A stretch of DNA of 15,774 bases from JAXHUE01 sp034189655 (GCA_034189655.1 JAXHUE010000035.1:1-15774); one strand, 5' to 3'. Shown: positions 1-7,895, numbered from the stretch's first letter. Notes: generated by a model not told the origin, from the sequence alone. Translations and numbers: made by a program.

Positions 1-651
1 ACCAGCCTGGTCATCAACGTCATCGCCGCCGCGGTCACCGCCTTCATCTACTTCCGCCACGGCAACCTCTACGTCAAGCCCGCGCTGTGGATAGCCCTTG
101 GCTCCGTTGCCGGGGCCCAGGGGGGCAGCGTCCTGGCCCACCAGATACCCCCCATGGGCATGAGCAACCTCTTCGGCCTGTTCCTCATCCCCATGGGCCT
201 CCTGCTGTGGTTCCGCGGCATCCGCCGCGGCGAGGGCCTGGCCGCCACACCAGGGGAGGGGGACACCGCCCCGGCGATGACCCGGCGCAGCACCCTGCTG
301 GCACTGGGCCTGGGGCTGTTCGTGGGCGTCATGTGCGGGCTGTTCGGCGCCGGCGGCGGGGTGATGATACTGCTCATCCTCATCTTCGTCCTGCACTACC
401 CGCTGCACTTGGCAGTGGGCACCTCGTCCCTTATAATGGCAATAACCGCGGCCTCAGGTGCGGTGGGCTACGCCATACAGGGCAGCGTGGAGCTGTCTAC
501 CGCCCTCATCGCCAGCGTGGCCACGGTGGCCGCGGCCGGGGGCGGGGCGCGGGTGGCCAACCGCGCATCAGAGCGCACCCTGGGCCGCATCATCGGAGCC
601 ATAATGGCGGCCCTGGGCATCGCCATGATAGTCACCCAGTACCTGGCCTAG
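1..651 (+). CDS. TauE/SafE-family membrane permease (5' end cut off by window edge)
   Basis: The frame is open from base 1 to the TAG stop and reads 216 codons, so the true start lies outside the window. The protein is very hydrophobic, with several likely membrane helices. A short loop of charged and polar residues sits around bases 220-290. It is followed by a Gly-rich segment (CGLFGAGGGVM, near base 335), typical of the second half of the duplicated TauE/SafE fold. Family members export or import small anions such as sulfite, sulfoacetate or related organosulfur compounds; the substrate here cannot be read from sequence. A start at ATG 154 is possible, but the reading frame upstream is equally membrane-like (Leu, Ile, Val and Ala rich), so truncation by the window is more likely. 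proS follows after 12 bp on the same strand, suggesting co-transcription but no obvious functional link. Confidence 0.75.
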   Translation, partial: TSLVINVIAAAVTAFIYFRHGNLYVKPALWIALGSVAGAQGGSVLAHQIPPMGMSNLFGLFLIPMGLLLWFRGIRRGEGLAATPGEGDTAPAMTRRSTLLALGLGLFVGVMCGLFGAGGGVMILLILIFVLHYPLHLAVGTSSLIMAITAASGAVGYAIQGSVELSTALIASVATVAAAGGGARVANRASERTLGRIIGAIMAALGIAMIVTQYLA

Positions 652-663
652 AAGGTAACAGCC

Positions 664-2364
664 ATGCGCATGACCAACCTGTTCGGAAAGACCCTGCGCC
701 AGACGCCGTCGGAGGCGGAGAACGCCAGCCACCAGCTCATGCTCAAGGCAGGCATGGTACACCAGCTCGCCTCCGGCATCTACAGCTACCTCCCCCTGGC
801 CTGGCGCTCTCTCATGAAGATAGAGGGCATCATTCGCCATGAGATGGACGCCATCGGCGGGCAGGAGCTGCACATGCCCGTGCTCCAGCCCCTGGAGCTG
901 TGGCAGGAGAGCGGCCGCGACCGCCTCTTCGGCGCCGGCCTGTTCACCTTGAGCGACCGCCGCGACCGCCGCATGGTGCTGGCCCCCACCCACGAGGAGG
1001 TGGTCACCGAGCTGGTGCGGCGCAACGTGAAGAGCTACCGCGACCTCCCCCTCATGCTGTACCAGCTCCAGACCAAGTTCCGCGACGAGCCCCGCCCCCG
1101 CGGCGGGCTGCTGCGGGTGCGCGAGTTCGCCATGAAAGACCTCTACAGCTTCGACGTCGACGAGGCGGGCCTCGATGCCAGCTACCAGAAGGTGGTCGCC
1201 GCCTACCGGCGCATCTGCGACCGCTGCGGCCTGACCTCCATGGTGGTGGAGGCCGATAGCGGTGCCATCGGCGGCAAGGAGTCCCACGAGTTCACCGTCA
1301 TCGCCCCAAGCGGCGAGGACGTCGTCCTGCACTGCCCCCACTGCGGCTACGCCGCCAACGCCGAGCGGGCCGAGAGCGCAAAGGCCCCCGGCCACCACGA
1401 GGAGCCGCTCCCCGTCGAGGAGGTGGCCACGCCGGGGAAGAAGACCATCGAGGAGGTGGCCGGCTTCCTGGGCCTGCCCCGCGAGCGTACGCTCAAGGCC
1501 GTGTTCTACCTGGCCGACGGCGAGCTGGTGTTCGTCGCCATCCGCGGCGACATCGAGGTCAACGAGGTCAAGCTCAAGAACGCCCTGAAGGCAGGCGAGC
1601 TGCGCCTGGCCACCGAGGAGGAGGTGGCAGCGGCCGGGCTGGTCGCCGGCGCCGCCTCGCCCATCGGGATTGCCGGGATCAGGCGCATCGCCGACCCATC
1701 CATCGCCATGGGGGCCAACCTGGTGGCCGGTGCCAACCGTCCCGACCACCACCTGAAGAACGTGAACTACCCCCGCGACTTCTCCGTGGACCTCGTGCTC
1801 GACATCGCCACCGCCCGCGCCGGCGAGGGCTGCCCCCGCTGCGGCCACGGGCTCCAGACGGCGCGGGGCATCGAGGTGGGGCACGTGTTCAAGCTGGGCA
1901 CCTCCTACAGCGAGCTGCTGGGCGCCACCTTCCTCGACCAGGAGGGGAGAGAGCGCCCCACAGTCATGGGGTGCTACGGCATCGGGGTGGGGCGGCTGCT
2001 CGCCGCCGCCATCGAGCAGAACCACGACGAAAAGGGCATCATCTGGCCCACCGCCATCGCCCCCTACCGCGTCTACCTGTGCCCCCTCTCCATGGACAAC
2101 AGCGACGTGACGGCCGCGGCAGAGCGGCTCTACGGTGAGCTTGGGGAGGCCGGGGCCGAGGTGCTCCTCGACGACCGCGACGAGTCGCCCGGGGTCAAGC
2201 TCAACGACGCCGACCTCCTGGGCATGCCGCTCAGGGTGGTGGTGAGCCCGCGCAGCCTGGGCCAGGGGAGTGTGGAGGTGAGGTGGCGGGCACAGAGAGA
2301 TGCCCACCTGGTCCCCCTCGAAGGCGCCGCCGCCGAGCTTGGGGCCCTGCTCTTCTCCAGATAG
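664..2364 (+). CDS. proS: Prolyl-tRNA synthetase (bacterial ProS type)
   Basis: This cytoplasmic class II aminoacyl-tRNA synthetase charges tRNA-Pro with proline. The 566-residue length matches the usual bacterial form of about 570. Class II motif 2 is seen around residues 137-163 (TKFRDEPRPRGGLLRVREF), and motif 3 around 436-452 (GCYGIGVGRLLAAAIEQ). Between them, about residues 220-400, lies the insertion (editing, YbaK-like) domain that marks the bacterial ProS architecture. It is bracketed by two CxxC pairs (C224/C227 and C390/C393). The C-terminal anticodon-binding domain runs from about 466 to the end. The ATG start at 664 is preceded by a GAAGGT ribosome-binding site; a second in-frame ATG lies two codons later. 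It follows the permease gene by 12 bp, and its last bases nearly touch the promoter of the nusA operon. Confidence 0.97.
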   Translation: MRMTNLFGKTLRQTPSEAENASHQLMLKAGMVHQLASGIYSYLPLAWRSLMKIEGIIRHEMDAIGGQELHMPVLQPLELWQESGRDRLFGAGLFTLSDRRDRRMVLAPTHEEVVTELVRRNVKSYRDLPLMLYQLQTKFRDEPRPRGGLLRVREFAMKDLYSFDVDEAGLDASYQKVVAAYRRICDRCGLTSMVVEADSGAIGGKESHEFTVIAPSGEDVVLHCPHCGYAANAERAESAKAPGHHEEPLPVEEVATPGKKTIEEVAGFLGLPRERTLKAVFYLADGELVFVAIRGDIEVNEVKLKNALKAGELRLATEEEVAAAGLVAGAASPIGIAGIRRIADPSIAMGANLVAGANRPDHHLKNVNYPRDFSVDLVLDIATARAGEGCPRCGHGLQTARGIEVGHVFKLGTSYSELLGATFLDQEGRERPTVMGCYGIGVGRLLAAAIEQNHDEKGIIWPTAIAPYRVYLCPLSMDNSDVTAAAERLYGELGEAGAEVLLDDRDESPGVKLNDADLLGMPLRVVVSPRSLGQGSVEVRWRAQRDAHLVPLEGAAAELGALLFSR

Positions 2365-2377
2365 GCCGCTACAGGGG

Positions 2378-2406
2378 TTGCATCGGCGGCTGGGTTGTGC
2401 TATACT
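2378..2406 (+). promoter_or_regulatory. Sigma-70-type promoter for the nusA-infB operon
   Basis: TTGCAT (2378-2383) and TATACT (2401-2406) are separated by exactly 17 bp, a near-consensus housekeeping promoter in an otherwise GC-rich region. It sits just after the proS stop codon. Transcription would begin near 2413, giving a leader of about 70 nt before nusA that includes the hairpin at 2436-2462. The assignment rests on box match and spacing only. Confidence 0.75.
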
Positions 2407-2435
2407 CCCGGTGAAAGAGGAAGAGCGCAAGCGCG

Positions 2436-2464
2436 AAAAGTGGGTGTTCGTCTCCCACTTTTTT
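2436..2464 (+). terminator. GTGGG/CCCAC leader hairpin with T run (attenuator-like)
   Basis: The arms AAAAGTGGG (2436-2444) and CCCACTTTT (2454-2462) pair perfectly over 9 bp around a 9-nt loop, and the T run continues to 2464. This has the geometry of an intrinsic terminator. It lies inside the leader, downstream of the promoter and about 20 bp before the nusA start, so it would act as an attenuator of nusA-infB as well as ending read-through from proS. Similar GUGGG/CCCAC hairpins are, to my knowledge, common upstream of rimP-nusA operons in many bacteria. Here no rimP gene follows. A role in NusA autoregulation is inference. Confidence 0.7.
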
Positions 2465-2484
2465 ATTGGGAGGTGTAGGGCCAG

Positions 2485-4035
2485 GTGAAGAGCGATTTCA
2501 TGCTCGCCATCACACAGCTCGCCGCTGAGAAGAACCTGCCGCGAGAGGTGGTGCTGGAGGCGGTGGAGACCGCGCTTGCCTCCGCATTCCGCAAGAACAG
2601 CTTCGCCGCCAACCAGAACATCGAGGTGAAGATAAACCCCAACACCGGCGAGGTGAAGGTCTACGTCCAGAAGGCGGTGGTGGAGGAGGTGACCGACAAC
2701 CGCCGCGAGCTGAGCCTGGAGGAGGCCCGGAAGCTCAAGAAGGGGGCCGAGTTCGGCGACGTCATCGACATCGAGGCCACGCCCCAGAACGCGGGGCGCA
2801 TCGCGGCGCAGACGGCGAAGCAGGTAGTGCTACAGCGGCTGCGCGAGGCAGAGCGGGAGCTGGTCTTCGAGGAGTTCGCCGACCGCGAGGGCGAGATCGT
2901 CACCGGCATCGTGCAGCGGATAGAGCCGCGGCAGATCATCCTCGACCTGGGGCGGGCCGAGGGCGTCCTTCCCTTCCCCGAGCAGGTGCGCACCGAGCAC
3001 TACCGGGTGGGGCAGCGGCTCAAGACCTACCTGGTAGAGGTGAGCCGCACCAGCAGGGGGCCCCAGGTCATCGTGTCGCGCACCCATCGCAACCTGCTGC
3101 GCTGTCTCCTGGAGATGGAGGTCCCTGAGATATACAGCGGCGTCGTGGAGCTCAAGGCCATCGCCCGCGAGGCCGGCCAGCGCAGCAAGATCGCCGTGAC
3201 GACACGGCAGCCTGGCGTCGACCCCGTCGGCTCCTGCGTGGGGCTGCGCGGCATCAGGATACAGAACATCGTCAACGAGCTGAACGGGGAGAAGATCGAT
3301 ATCGTCGAGTGGAGCGCAGACCAGGCCACCTTCATCGCCAACGCCCTCTCCCCGGCCCAGGTGACCAGCGTGGAGATAGACCAGGAGGAGAAGACGGCGT
3401 CGGTGGTGGTCCCCGACCGCCATCTCTCCCTCGCCATCGGCAAGGAGGGGCAGAACGCCCGCCTCGCCGCCAAGCTCACCGGGTGGCGCATCGACATCAA
3501 GGCCGCCTCCATCGCCGAGGCGGAGCGCGTGGCCGCCGCCGAGCAGGCCGCCATGGAGGGGCAGGAGGAGGAGGCGGTGGAGCCTCCAGCGGCGGAGGTC
3601 GAGGGGGAGACAGTAGAGGCCGTCGTCGAAGAGCTGCCCCTGGAAGAGGAGGCGGCACCCGCAGAGGCCGCCCTCGCAGAGGGGCCCGCCGCCGAGGAGG
3701 CACTGGTCGCGGAGGAGCTCACCGAGCCCACCCTCATAGAGGAGGAGGAAGAGGAGCTCGTCCCCATCGAGGAAGGGCATGCGGAAAAGGAGGCGGAGGT
3801 GGTGGTGGTAGCAGAGGCAGCGGAGGCGGCGCGTGCCCCCCAGCTTCGCTTCGCCGAGGACATCTTCCCGGGCAGGGCCAGCCGGTCGGCCAAGAAGGCC
3901 AAGAAAGAGAAGGGGAAGAAGACAGAGACGAAGACGGAGACCGAGAGTGCCAAGGCAAAGAAGACACGCCGCGCACCGCGCGCACATAGAGAGGAAGAAG
4001 ACCTTGAGGGAGTGGCATATAACCAGCCACGATGA
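2485..4035 (+). CDS. nusA: Transcription termination/antitermination factor NusA with long charged tail
   Basis: NusA binds RNA polymerase and nascent RNA and modulates pausing, termination and antitermination. The 516-residue protein has the expected order: an N-terminal polymerase-binding domain (about 1-130), an S1 domain (about 135-200), and two KH domains with GxxG loops at about 253-256 and 319-322 (IGKEGQNARLAAKL). After about residue 345 the conserved core ends. The tail of about 170 residues is at first very Glu/Ala/Val rich (acidic), then Lys/Thr/Arg rich near the end. It shows no resemblance to the acidic-repeat AR domains of E. coli NusA that I can see. The GTG start at 2485 has a GGGAGGTG ribosome-binding site at 2468-2475. 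The gene leads an operon with rnpM, infB, rbfA and truB; rnpM starts 3 bp after its stop. No rimP precedes it. Confidence 0.96.
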   Translation: MKSDFMLAITQLAAEKNLPREVVLEAVETALASAFRKNSFAANQNIEVKINPNTGEVKVYVQKAVVEEVTDNRRELSLEEARKLKKGAEFGDVIDIEATPQNAGRIAAQTAKQVVLQRLREAERELVFEEFADREGEIVTGIVQRIEPRQIILDLGRAEGVLPFPEQVRTEHYRVGQRLKTYLVEVSRTSRGPQVIVSRTHRNLLRCLLEMEVPEIYSGVVELKAIAREAGQRSKIAVTTRQPGVDPVGSCVGLRGIRIQNIVNELNGEKIDIVEWSADQATFIANALSPAQVTSVEIDQEEKTASVVVPDRHLSLAIGKEGQNARLAAKLTGWRIDIKAASIAEAERVAAAEQAAMEGQEEEAVEPPAAEVEGETVEAVVEELPLEEEAAPAEAALAEGPAAEEALVAEELTEPTLIEEEEEELVPIEEGHAEKEAEVVVVAEAAEAARAPQLRFAEDIFPGRASRSAKKAKKEKGKKTETKTETESAKAKKTRRAPRAHREEEDLEGVAYNQPR

Positions 4036-4038
4036 GAG

Positions 4039-4350
4039 ATGAGCGCGACGGCGAAGACAGCAAAGGGCCAGCGACCGAGGCACGTGCCCATGCGCACCTG
4101 CATCGGCTGCCGCGAGCAGCGGCCGAAGCGGGAGTTGGTGCGCATAGTGCGCACACCCGCGGGCACGGTGGAGGTAGACACTACGGGCAAGCAGGCAGGG
4201 CGGGGCACGTACCTGTGCAGGTCGGCGGAGTGCTGGGAGCTGGGCATTAGGCGGCAGCGCCTGGACCACGCCCTGCACACCACCATCTCGCCCAAGGAGC
4301 GGGAGGGGCTCTTGCGCTACCGGGAAACGCTCTCCCCACCCGAGGAATAG
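4039..4350 (+). CDS. rnpM: YlxR/RnpM family RNA-binding protein
   Basis: This 103-residue basic protein matches the YlxR (DUF448) family. It has the RTCIGC motif with C21 and C24, then KRELVRIVR, a VEVDTTGK turn, GRGTYLC (C60), a fourth cysteine at 65, and a basic C-terminal helix. YlxR proteins sit almost invariably between nusA and infB. In Bacillus the protein (RnpM) binds RNase P RNA and modulates RNase P activity; whether it does so here is inferred from family and place. The ATG at 4039 follows the nusA stop by 3 bp. A second in-frame ATG occurs just before the RTCIGC motif (residue 18), but translational coupling favours the first. The stop at 4350 is 3 bp from infB, so nusA-rnpM-infB are surely one transcript. 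Confidence 0.93.
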   Translation: MSATAKTAKGQRPRHVPMRTCIGCREQRPKRELVRIVRTPAGTVEVDTTGKQAGRGTYLCRSAECWELGIRRQRLDHALHTTISPKEREGLLRYRETLSPPEE

Positions 4351-4353
4351 TCT

Positions 4354-6576
4354 ATGAGCACTGACAGCACCCAGGGGAAAGAGAAGTCCGAGTCCAAGGC
4401 CACAGCGGCCCCCAAGGAGCCTGCAGCCTCCAAGGAGCCTGCGGCCAAGACTGCCGCCAAGGCCACGGCGGCCCCCAAGGAGCCTGCGGCCAAGACCACC
4501 GCCAAGGCCGCGGCGGCCCCTAAAGCGCCTGCGGCCAAGACCGTCGCCAAGGCCACGGCGGCCCCTAAAGCGCCTGCGGCCAAGACCGCCGCCAAGGCCC
4601 CGGCGGCCCCTAAAGCGCCTGCGGCCAAGACCGCCGCCAAGGCCCCGGCGGCCCCTAAAGCGCCTGCGGCCAAGACCGTCGCCAAGGCCCCGGCGGCCCC
4701 TAAAGCGCCTGCGGCCAAGACCGCCGCCAAGGCCCCGGCGGCCCCCAAAGCGCCTGCGGCCAAGGCCGCCGCCAAGGGGCCGAGCGCGCCCGAGCCGCAG
4801 CCAGTGACCGAGGCGGAGGACACCGTCCAGATACCGTCGTCGCTCACGGTGAAGCAGCTCGCCGAGCTCCTGGAAGAGGACGTCGTGGACGTCATCAAGC
4901 AGTTGATGAGGAACGGCGTCATGGCCAACATCAACGAGGTCATCGACCACGATACCGCGGCGGCGGTGGCCACTGCCTTTGACCTCCAGGTCGCCCCCCC
5001 ACCCAGGCACTCCGCCCCCGGCCGCAAGGGGGAGCGCTACCTGCGCTTCTCCGAAGATGACACCTCGGTGCAGCGGACGCGCCCACCGGTGGTCACCATC
5101 ATGGGGCACGTGGACCATGGCAAGACCAGCCTCCTCGACGCCATACGCAAGACCAACGTCACCGCCACCGAGGCCGGCGAGATCACACAGCACATCGGGG
5201 CCTACCAGGTGGAGGTGGCCGACAAGAAGATCACCTTCCTCGACACCCCAGGCCACGAGGCCTTCACCGCGATGCGGGCCCGCGGCGCACGGGTGACCGA
5301 CATCGCCATCCTGGTGGTGGCCGCCGACGACGGGGTGATGCCCCAGACCCAGGAGGCCATCGACCATGCCCGCGCCGCCGGCGTGCCCATAGTGGTGGCG
5401 ATAAACAAGATAGACAAGCCCAACGCCAACCCGCAGCGGGTGAAGCAGCAGCTCGCCGACCACGGGCTCCTCATCGAGGAGTGGGGCGGGGAGGTGGTGT
5501 GCGTCGAGGTATCGGCCAAGAGCAAGGACGGCATACCCGACCTCCTGGAGAACCTGCTCCTCGTCGCCGAGATCGAGGAGCTCAAGGCCAACCCGGAGCG
5601 GAGCGCCGTGGGCGTGGTCATCGAGGCCCAGTTGGACAAGACCAAGGGCTCCCTGACAACGGTGCTGGTGCAGAGCGGCACCCTCAAGGTGGGAGAGCCG
5701 TTCACCGTGGGCGATACCTGGGGCAAGGTCAAGGCCATGTTCAACGACAAGGGGAAGCGCCTGCGCAAGGCGGAGCCGGCGATGCCGGTGAAGATCATGG
5801 GGGCAGAGAGCGTGCCCCAGGCCGGCGACATCTTCACCGTGACCGCGAGCGATAGAGAGGCGCGCACCATCGCCCAGAGGCAACAGCAGGAGACAAGGCT
5901 CGCCGCCTCCCCGCCCAGGCGTGGCGCGGCCTTGAGCGACCTCTCCTCCCAGATACGCGAAGGCCAGGTGAAGCAGCTCAACATGGTGCTGAAGACCGAC
6001 GTCCAGGGGAGCATCGAGCCGGTCAAGGCCTCCCTGGAGCGCCTCTCCCTGGACGAGGTCAAGGTGAACATCCTCCACACCGCGAGCGGCGGCATCACCG
6101 AGGGCGACGTGCTCCTGGCGCTGGCCTCCAAGGGCATCGTCATCGGGTTCAACACCGGCGTCGAGCCCGGGGCACGGCAGCTCGCCGACGCCGAGGGGGT
6201 GGACATCCGCTGCTACGACGTGATATACAACCTGGTCGACGACGTGGAGAAGGCACTCAAGGGGATGCTGGCCCCCACCTTCGTCGACGTGGTGGAGGGC
6301 CACGGCGAGGTGCGCGCGGCGTTCTCCCTCTCGCGATCAGGCAAGATAGCAGGCACCTACATACAAGACGGCAAGGTGATGCGCAGCTCCCTGGCGAGGG
6401 TGCGTCGCGGCGACGCAGTCATCCTCGACTCCACCATAAGCAGCCTGAAGCGGTTCAAGGACGACGTCCGCGAGGTGGCCACGGGCTACGAGTGCGGCAT
6501 CGGCATCGAGGGGTACAGCGACATCCAGGTGGGCGACACCATGGAGTTCTACCGCCGGGAGCGCGAGGGGCGATGA
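4354..6576 (+). CDS. infB: Translation initiation factor IF-2 with repetitive Lys/Ala/Pro N-terminus
   Basis: IF-2 is the GTPase that places initiator fMet-tRNA on the 30S subunit and promotes subunit joining. The 740-residue protein starts with about 145 residues of low-complexity Ala/Lys/Pro, encoded by a 45-bp tandem repeat. An IF2-N domain follows (about 160-212). The G domain holds GHVDHGKT (G1, 251-258), DTPG (G3, 297-300), NKID (G4, 351-354) and SAKS (G5, from 387). Beta-barrel domains II and III and the fMet-tRNA-binding C-terminal domain, ending near YRREREGR, complete it. The ATG at 4354 has GAGGA 8 bp upstream. The stop overlaps the rbfA start in an ATGA. Hand counting gives about 37 Ile codons, of which 11 are ATA and none ATT, which is odd for such a GC-rich gene. 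Confidence 0.98.
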   Translation: MSTDSTQGKEKSESKATAAPKEPAASKEPAAKTAAKATAAPKEPAAKTTAKAAAAPKAPAAKTVAKATAAPKAPAAKTAAKAPAAPKAPAAKTAAKAPAAPKAPAAKTVAKAPAAPKAPAAKTAAKAPAAPKAPAAKAAAKGPSAPEPQPVTEAEDTVQIPSSLTVKQLAELLEEDVVDVIKQLMRNGVMANINEVIDHDTAAAVATAFDLQVAPPPRHSAPGRKGERYLRFSEDDTSVQRTRPPVVTIMGHVDHGKTSLLDAIRKTNVTATEAGEITQHIGAYQVEVADKKITFLDTPGHEAFTAMRARGARVTDIAILVVAADDGVMPQTQEAIDHARAAGVPIVVAINKIDKPNANPQRVKQQLADHGLLIEEWGGEVVCVEVSAKSKDGIPDLLENLLLVAEIEELKANPERSAVGVVIEAQLDKTKGSLTTVLVQSGTLKVGEPFTVGDTWGKVKAMFNDKGKRLRKAEPAMPVKIMGAESVPQAGDIFTVTASDREARTIAQRQQQETRLAASPPRRGAALSDLSSQIREGQVKQLNMVLKTDVQGSIEPVKASLERLSLDEVKVNILHTASGGITEGDVLLALASKGIVIGFNTGVEPGARQLADAEGVDIRCYDVIYNLVDDVEKALKGMLAPTFVDVVEGHGEVRAAFSLSRSGKIAGTYIQDGKVMRSSLARVRRGDAVILDSTISSLKRFKDDVREVATGYECGIGIEGYSDIQVGDTMEFYRREREGR
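4441..4785 (+). repeat. 45-bp tandem repeat inside infB (7 full copies plus a partial)
   Basis: Seven consecutive 45-bp units start at 4441, 4486, 4531, 4576, 4621, 4666 and 4711, with an eroding eighth from 4756. A more diverged partial unit precedes them from about 4399. Each unit encodes the 15-residue block AAKTAAKAPAAPKAP with minor changes (T/V and T/A swaps; KEP in place of KAP in the first unit). The central units are nearly identical at the DNA level, differing at one to three bases, which implies recent duplication or gene-conversion homogenisation. Because the unit is a multiple of three, copy-number change keeps the frame open. Confidence 0.95.
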
Positions 6577-6932
6577 GCAGGCGCACCGAGCGGCTCAACT
6601 ACTTAATCCGCGACGAGCTGGGCGAGATGCTGCTCCGCGAGGTGAAAGACCCCCGGCTCGATTGCTTCCTCTCCGTGACCAGGGTGAGCATAACCAGTGA
6701 CTTGAGGCACGCCAGGGTATTCGTGAGTGTCATGGGCAGCGAGCAGGAGAAGCAGGGGGCACTGGAGGGGCTGGCCTCGGCGGCGGGGTTCTTCCACCGC
6801 GAGCTTAAGGGACGCCTCTCGATGCGATGCGTGCCCACACTGAGCTTCCACGAAGACGACTCCATAGAGCGCGGGGCCGCTGTCCTGCGACTGATAGGAG
6901 AGGTGGCCGAGGACACTGACCCCGCAGGTTGA
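6573..6932 (+). CDS. rbfA: Ribosome-binding factor A
   Basis: RbfA is a small KH-like factor that binds the immature 30S subunit and helps mature the 5' end of 16S rRNA. The 119-residue product has the family's usual length and signature regions: an N-terminal helix with RLNYLIRDELGEMLLREVKDPR, then a strand with VTRVSITSDLRHARVFVSVMG, and a C-terminal RCVPTLSFHEDDSIERG segment. The ATG at 6573 overlaps the infB stop codon (ATGA), which fixes the start by translational coupling; an in-frame start further upstream inside infB gives a non-homologous Arg/His/Gly-rich extension. truB begins 4 bp after the stop. Confidence 0.95.
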   Translation: MSRRTERLNYLIRDELGEMLLREVKDPRLDCFLSVTRVSITSDLRHARVFVSVMGSEQEKQGALEGLASAAGFFHRELKGRLSMRCVPTLSFHEDDSIERGAAVLRLIGEVAEDTDPAG

Positions 6933-6936
6933 ACGT

Positions 6937-7869
6937 TTGAGCATCGATGGCATCTTCAACGTAAACAAGCCCCCGGGCTGGACATCGCACCAGGTGGTGG
7001 CAGCGGCGCGGCGCATCGCCGCACAGAGGCGCATCGGCCACGGTGGCACCCTCGACCCTGAGGCATGCGGTGTGCTCCCCCTGTGCCTGGGCCAGGCCAC
7101 CAGGATGGTCCCCTACCTCCAGGAGGCCTCAAAGACCTACCTCGCCGAGATCGAGATGGGCACCGCCACCGACACCCACGATGCCACGGGGAAGGTGGTC
7201 TCGGGCAAAGACCCCGGCGCCATCTCCCAGGGGCAGGTAGAGCAGGTGCTCGGGGCCTTTCGCGGCACCATCGCGCAGACCCCTCCCATGTACAGCGCGG
7301 TGAGACACCAGGGGAGGCGCCTCTACGAGCTGGCCCGCGCCGGCATCGAGGTAGAGCGCTCCCCCCGGCCAGCCCACATCTTGAGCCTGGAGCTCGTCGA
7401 GTGGCAGCACCCCCGCTTCACCGTGGCAGTGGACTGCGGCAAGGGCACCTACGTGCGCTCCCTGGCCCACGACATCGGGCAGGCCCTGGGCTGCCCCTCC
7501 CACTTAAGATGGCTGGTGCGGCAGAGGTGCGGGCCATTCCCCATCGAAGACAGCCTCTCCATCGCCCAGCTCGAGGACGCCTTCGTCCACGGGTACTGGC
7601 AGGAGCTCATCCACCCCATCGATGCCGTGCTGGAAGGCTGGGCCGCCGTCATCGTGAGCGAAGAGGACGAGAGGGCGATTTCACACGGCCGCCCCCTTGC
7701 GCTGGAGGGGGGAGAGGGAGGAGCAGGCGGCCGTCTCCGTGCCTACTCCCTTGACGGGCGCTTCCTCGCTGTGCTACGCTTCGTACCAGAGAGCGGGCAG
7801 TGGCGGCCGGAGAAGGTGTTCTGCGGCCGCGAGGGCGCGGGGCGCCCCGGTCTCGTGGCCAGGACTTGA
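6937..7869 (+). CDS. truB: tRNA pseudouridine-55 synthase TruB
   Basis: TruB isomerises U55 in the T-psi-C loop of tRNAs. The 310-residue protein begins with the family motif FNVNKPPGWTSHQVV, and has the catalytic loop GHGGTLDPEACGVLPLCLGQATR with catalytic Asp40. Further family segments follow: KTYLAEIEMGTATDTHDATG, the PPMYSAVRHQGRRLYELAR substrate loop, and the DCGKGTYVRSLAHDIG strand-helix. A PUA-like C-terminal domain ends the protein. The start is a TTG at 6937, only 4 bp after the rbfA stop, with a weak AGGTT ribosome-binding site; no ATG is available near the conserved N-terminus. It is the last gene of the nusA operon. Its stop codon lies inside the -35 box of the next promoter. Confidence 0.96.
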   Translation: MSIDGIFNVNKPPGWTSHQVVAAARRIAAQRRIGHGGTLDPEACGVLPLCLGQATRMVPYLQEASKTYLAEIEMGTATDTHDATGKVVSGKDPGAISQGQVEQVLGAFRGTIAQTPPMYSAVRHQGRRLYELARAGIEVERSPRPAHILSLELVEWQHPRFTVAVDCGKGTYVRSLAHDIGQALGCPSHLRWLVRQRCGPFPIEDSLSIAQLEDAFVHGYWQELIHPIDAVLEGWAAVIVSEEDERAISHGRPLALEGGEGGAGGRLRAYSLDGRFLAVLRFVPESGQWRPEKVFCGREGAGRPGLVART

Positions 7870-7895
7870 CAGCGACGCCGAAAAGTGGCTATATT
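7866..7895 (+). promoter_or_regulatory. Promoter for the small zinc-ribbon gene
   Basis: A perfect TTGACA -35 box (7866-7871) overlaps the truB stop codon. TATATT (7890-7895) follows with an 18-bp spacer; reading the -10 one base earlier gives 17 bp. Transcription would begin near 7902 and give a short leader to the GTG at 7938. Box match and position are the only evidence. Confidence 0.7.

Noticed and set aside
568..2430. A 620-codon minus-strand frame opposite proS
   Set aside because: It is a shadow of proS with biased Gly/Ala/Val/His composition and no recognisable motif.
3540..3960. The GAG/GGC-rich stretch in nusA as a simple DNA repeat
   Set aside because: It is low-complexity coding sequence for Glu/Ala without a regular repeating unit, unlike the infB array.
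2830..6303. A 1157-codon open frame on the minus strand opposite nusA, rnpM and infB
   Set aside because: It lies antisense to three unmistakable genes and has His/Gly/Leu-rich low-complexity composition. Such long shadows are expected in GC-rich coding DNA, and the infB repeat keeps the antisense frame open.
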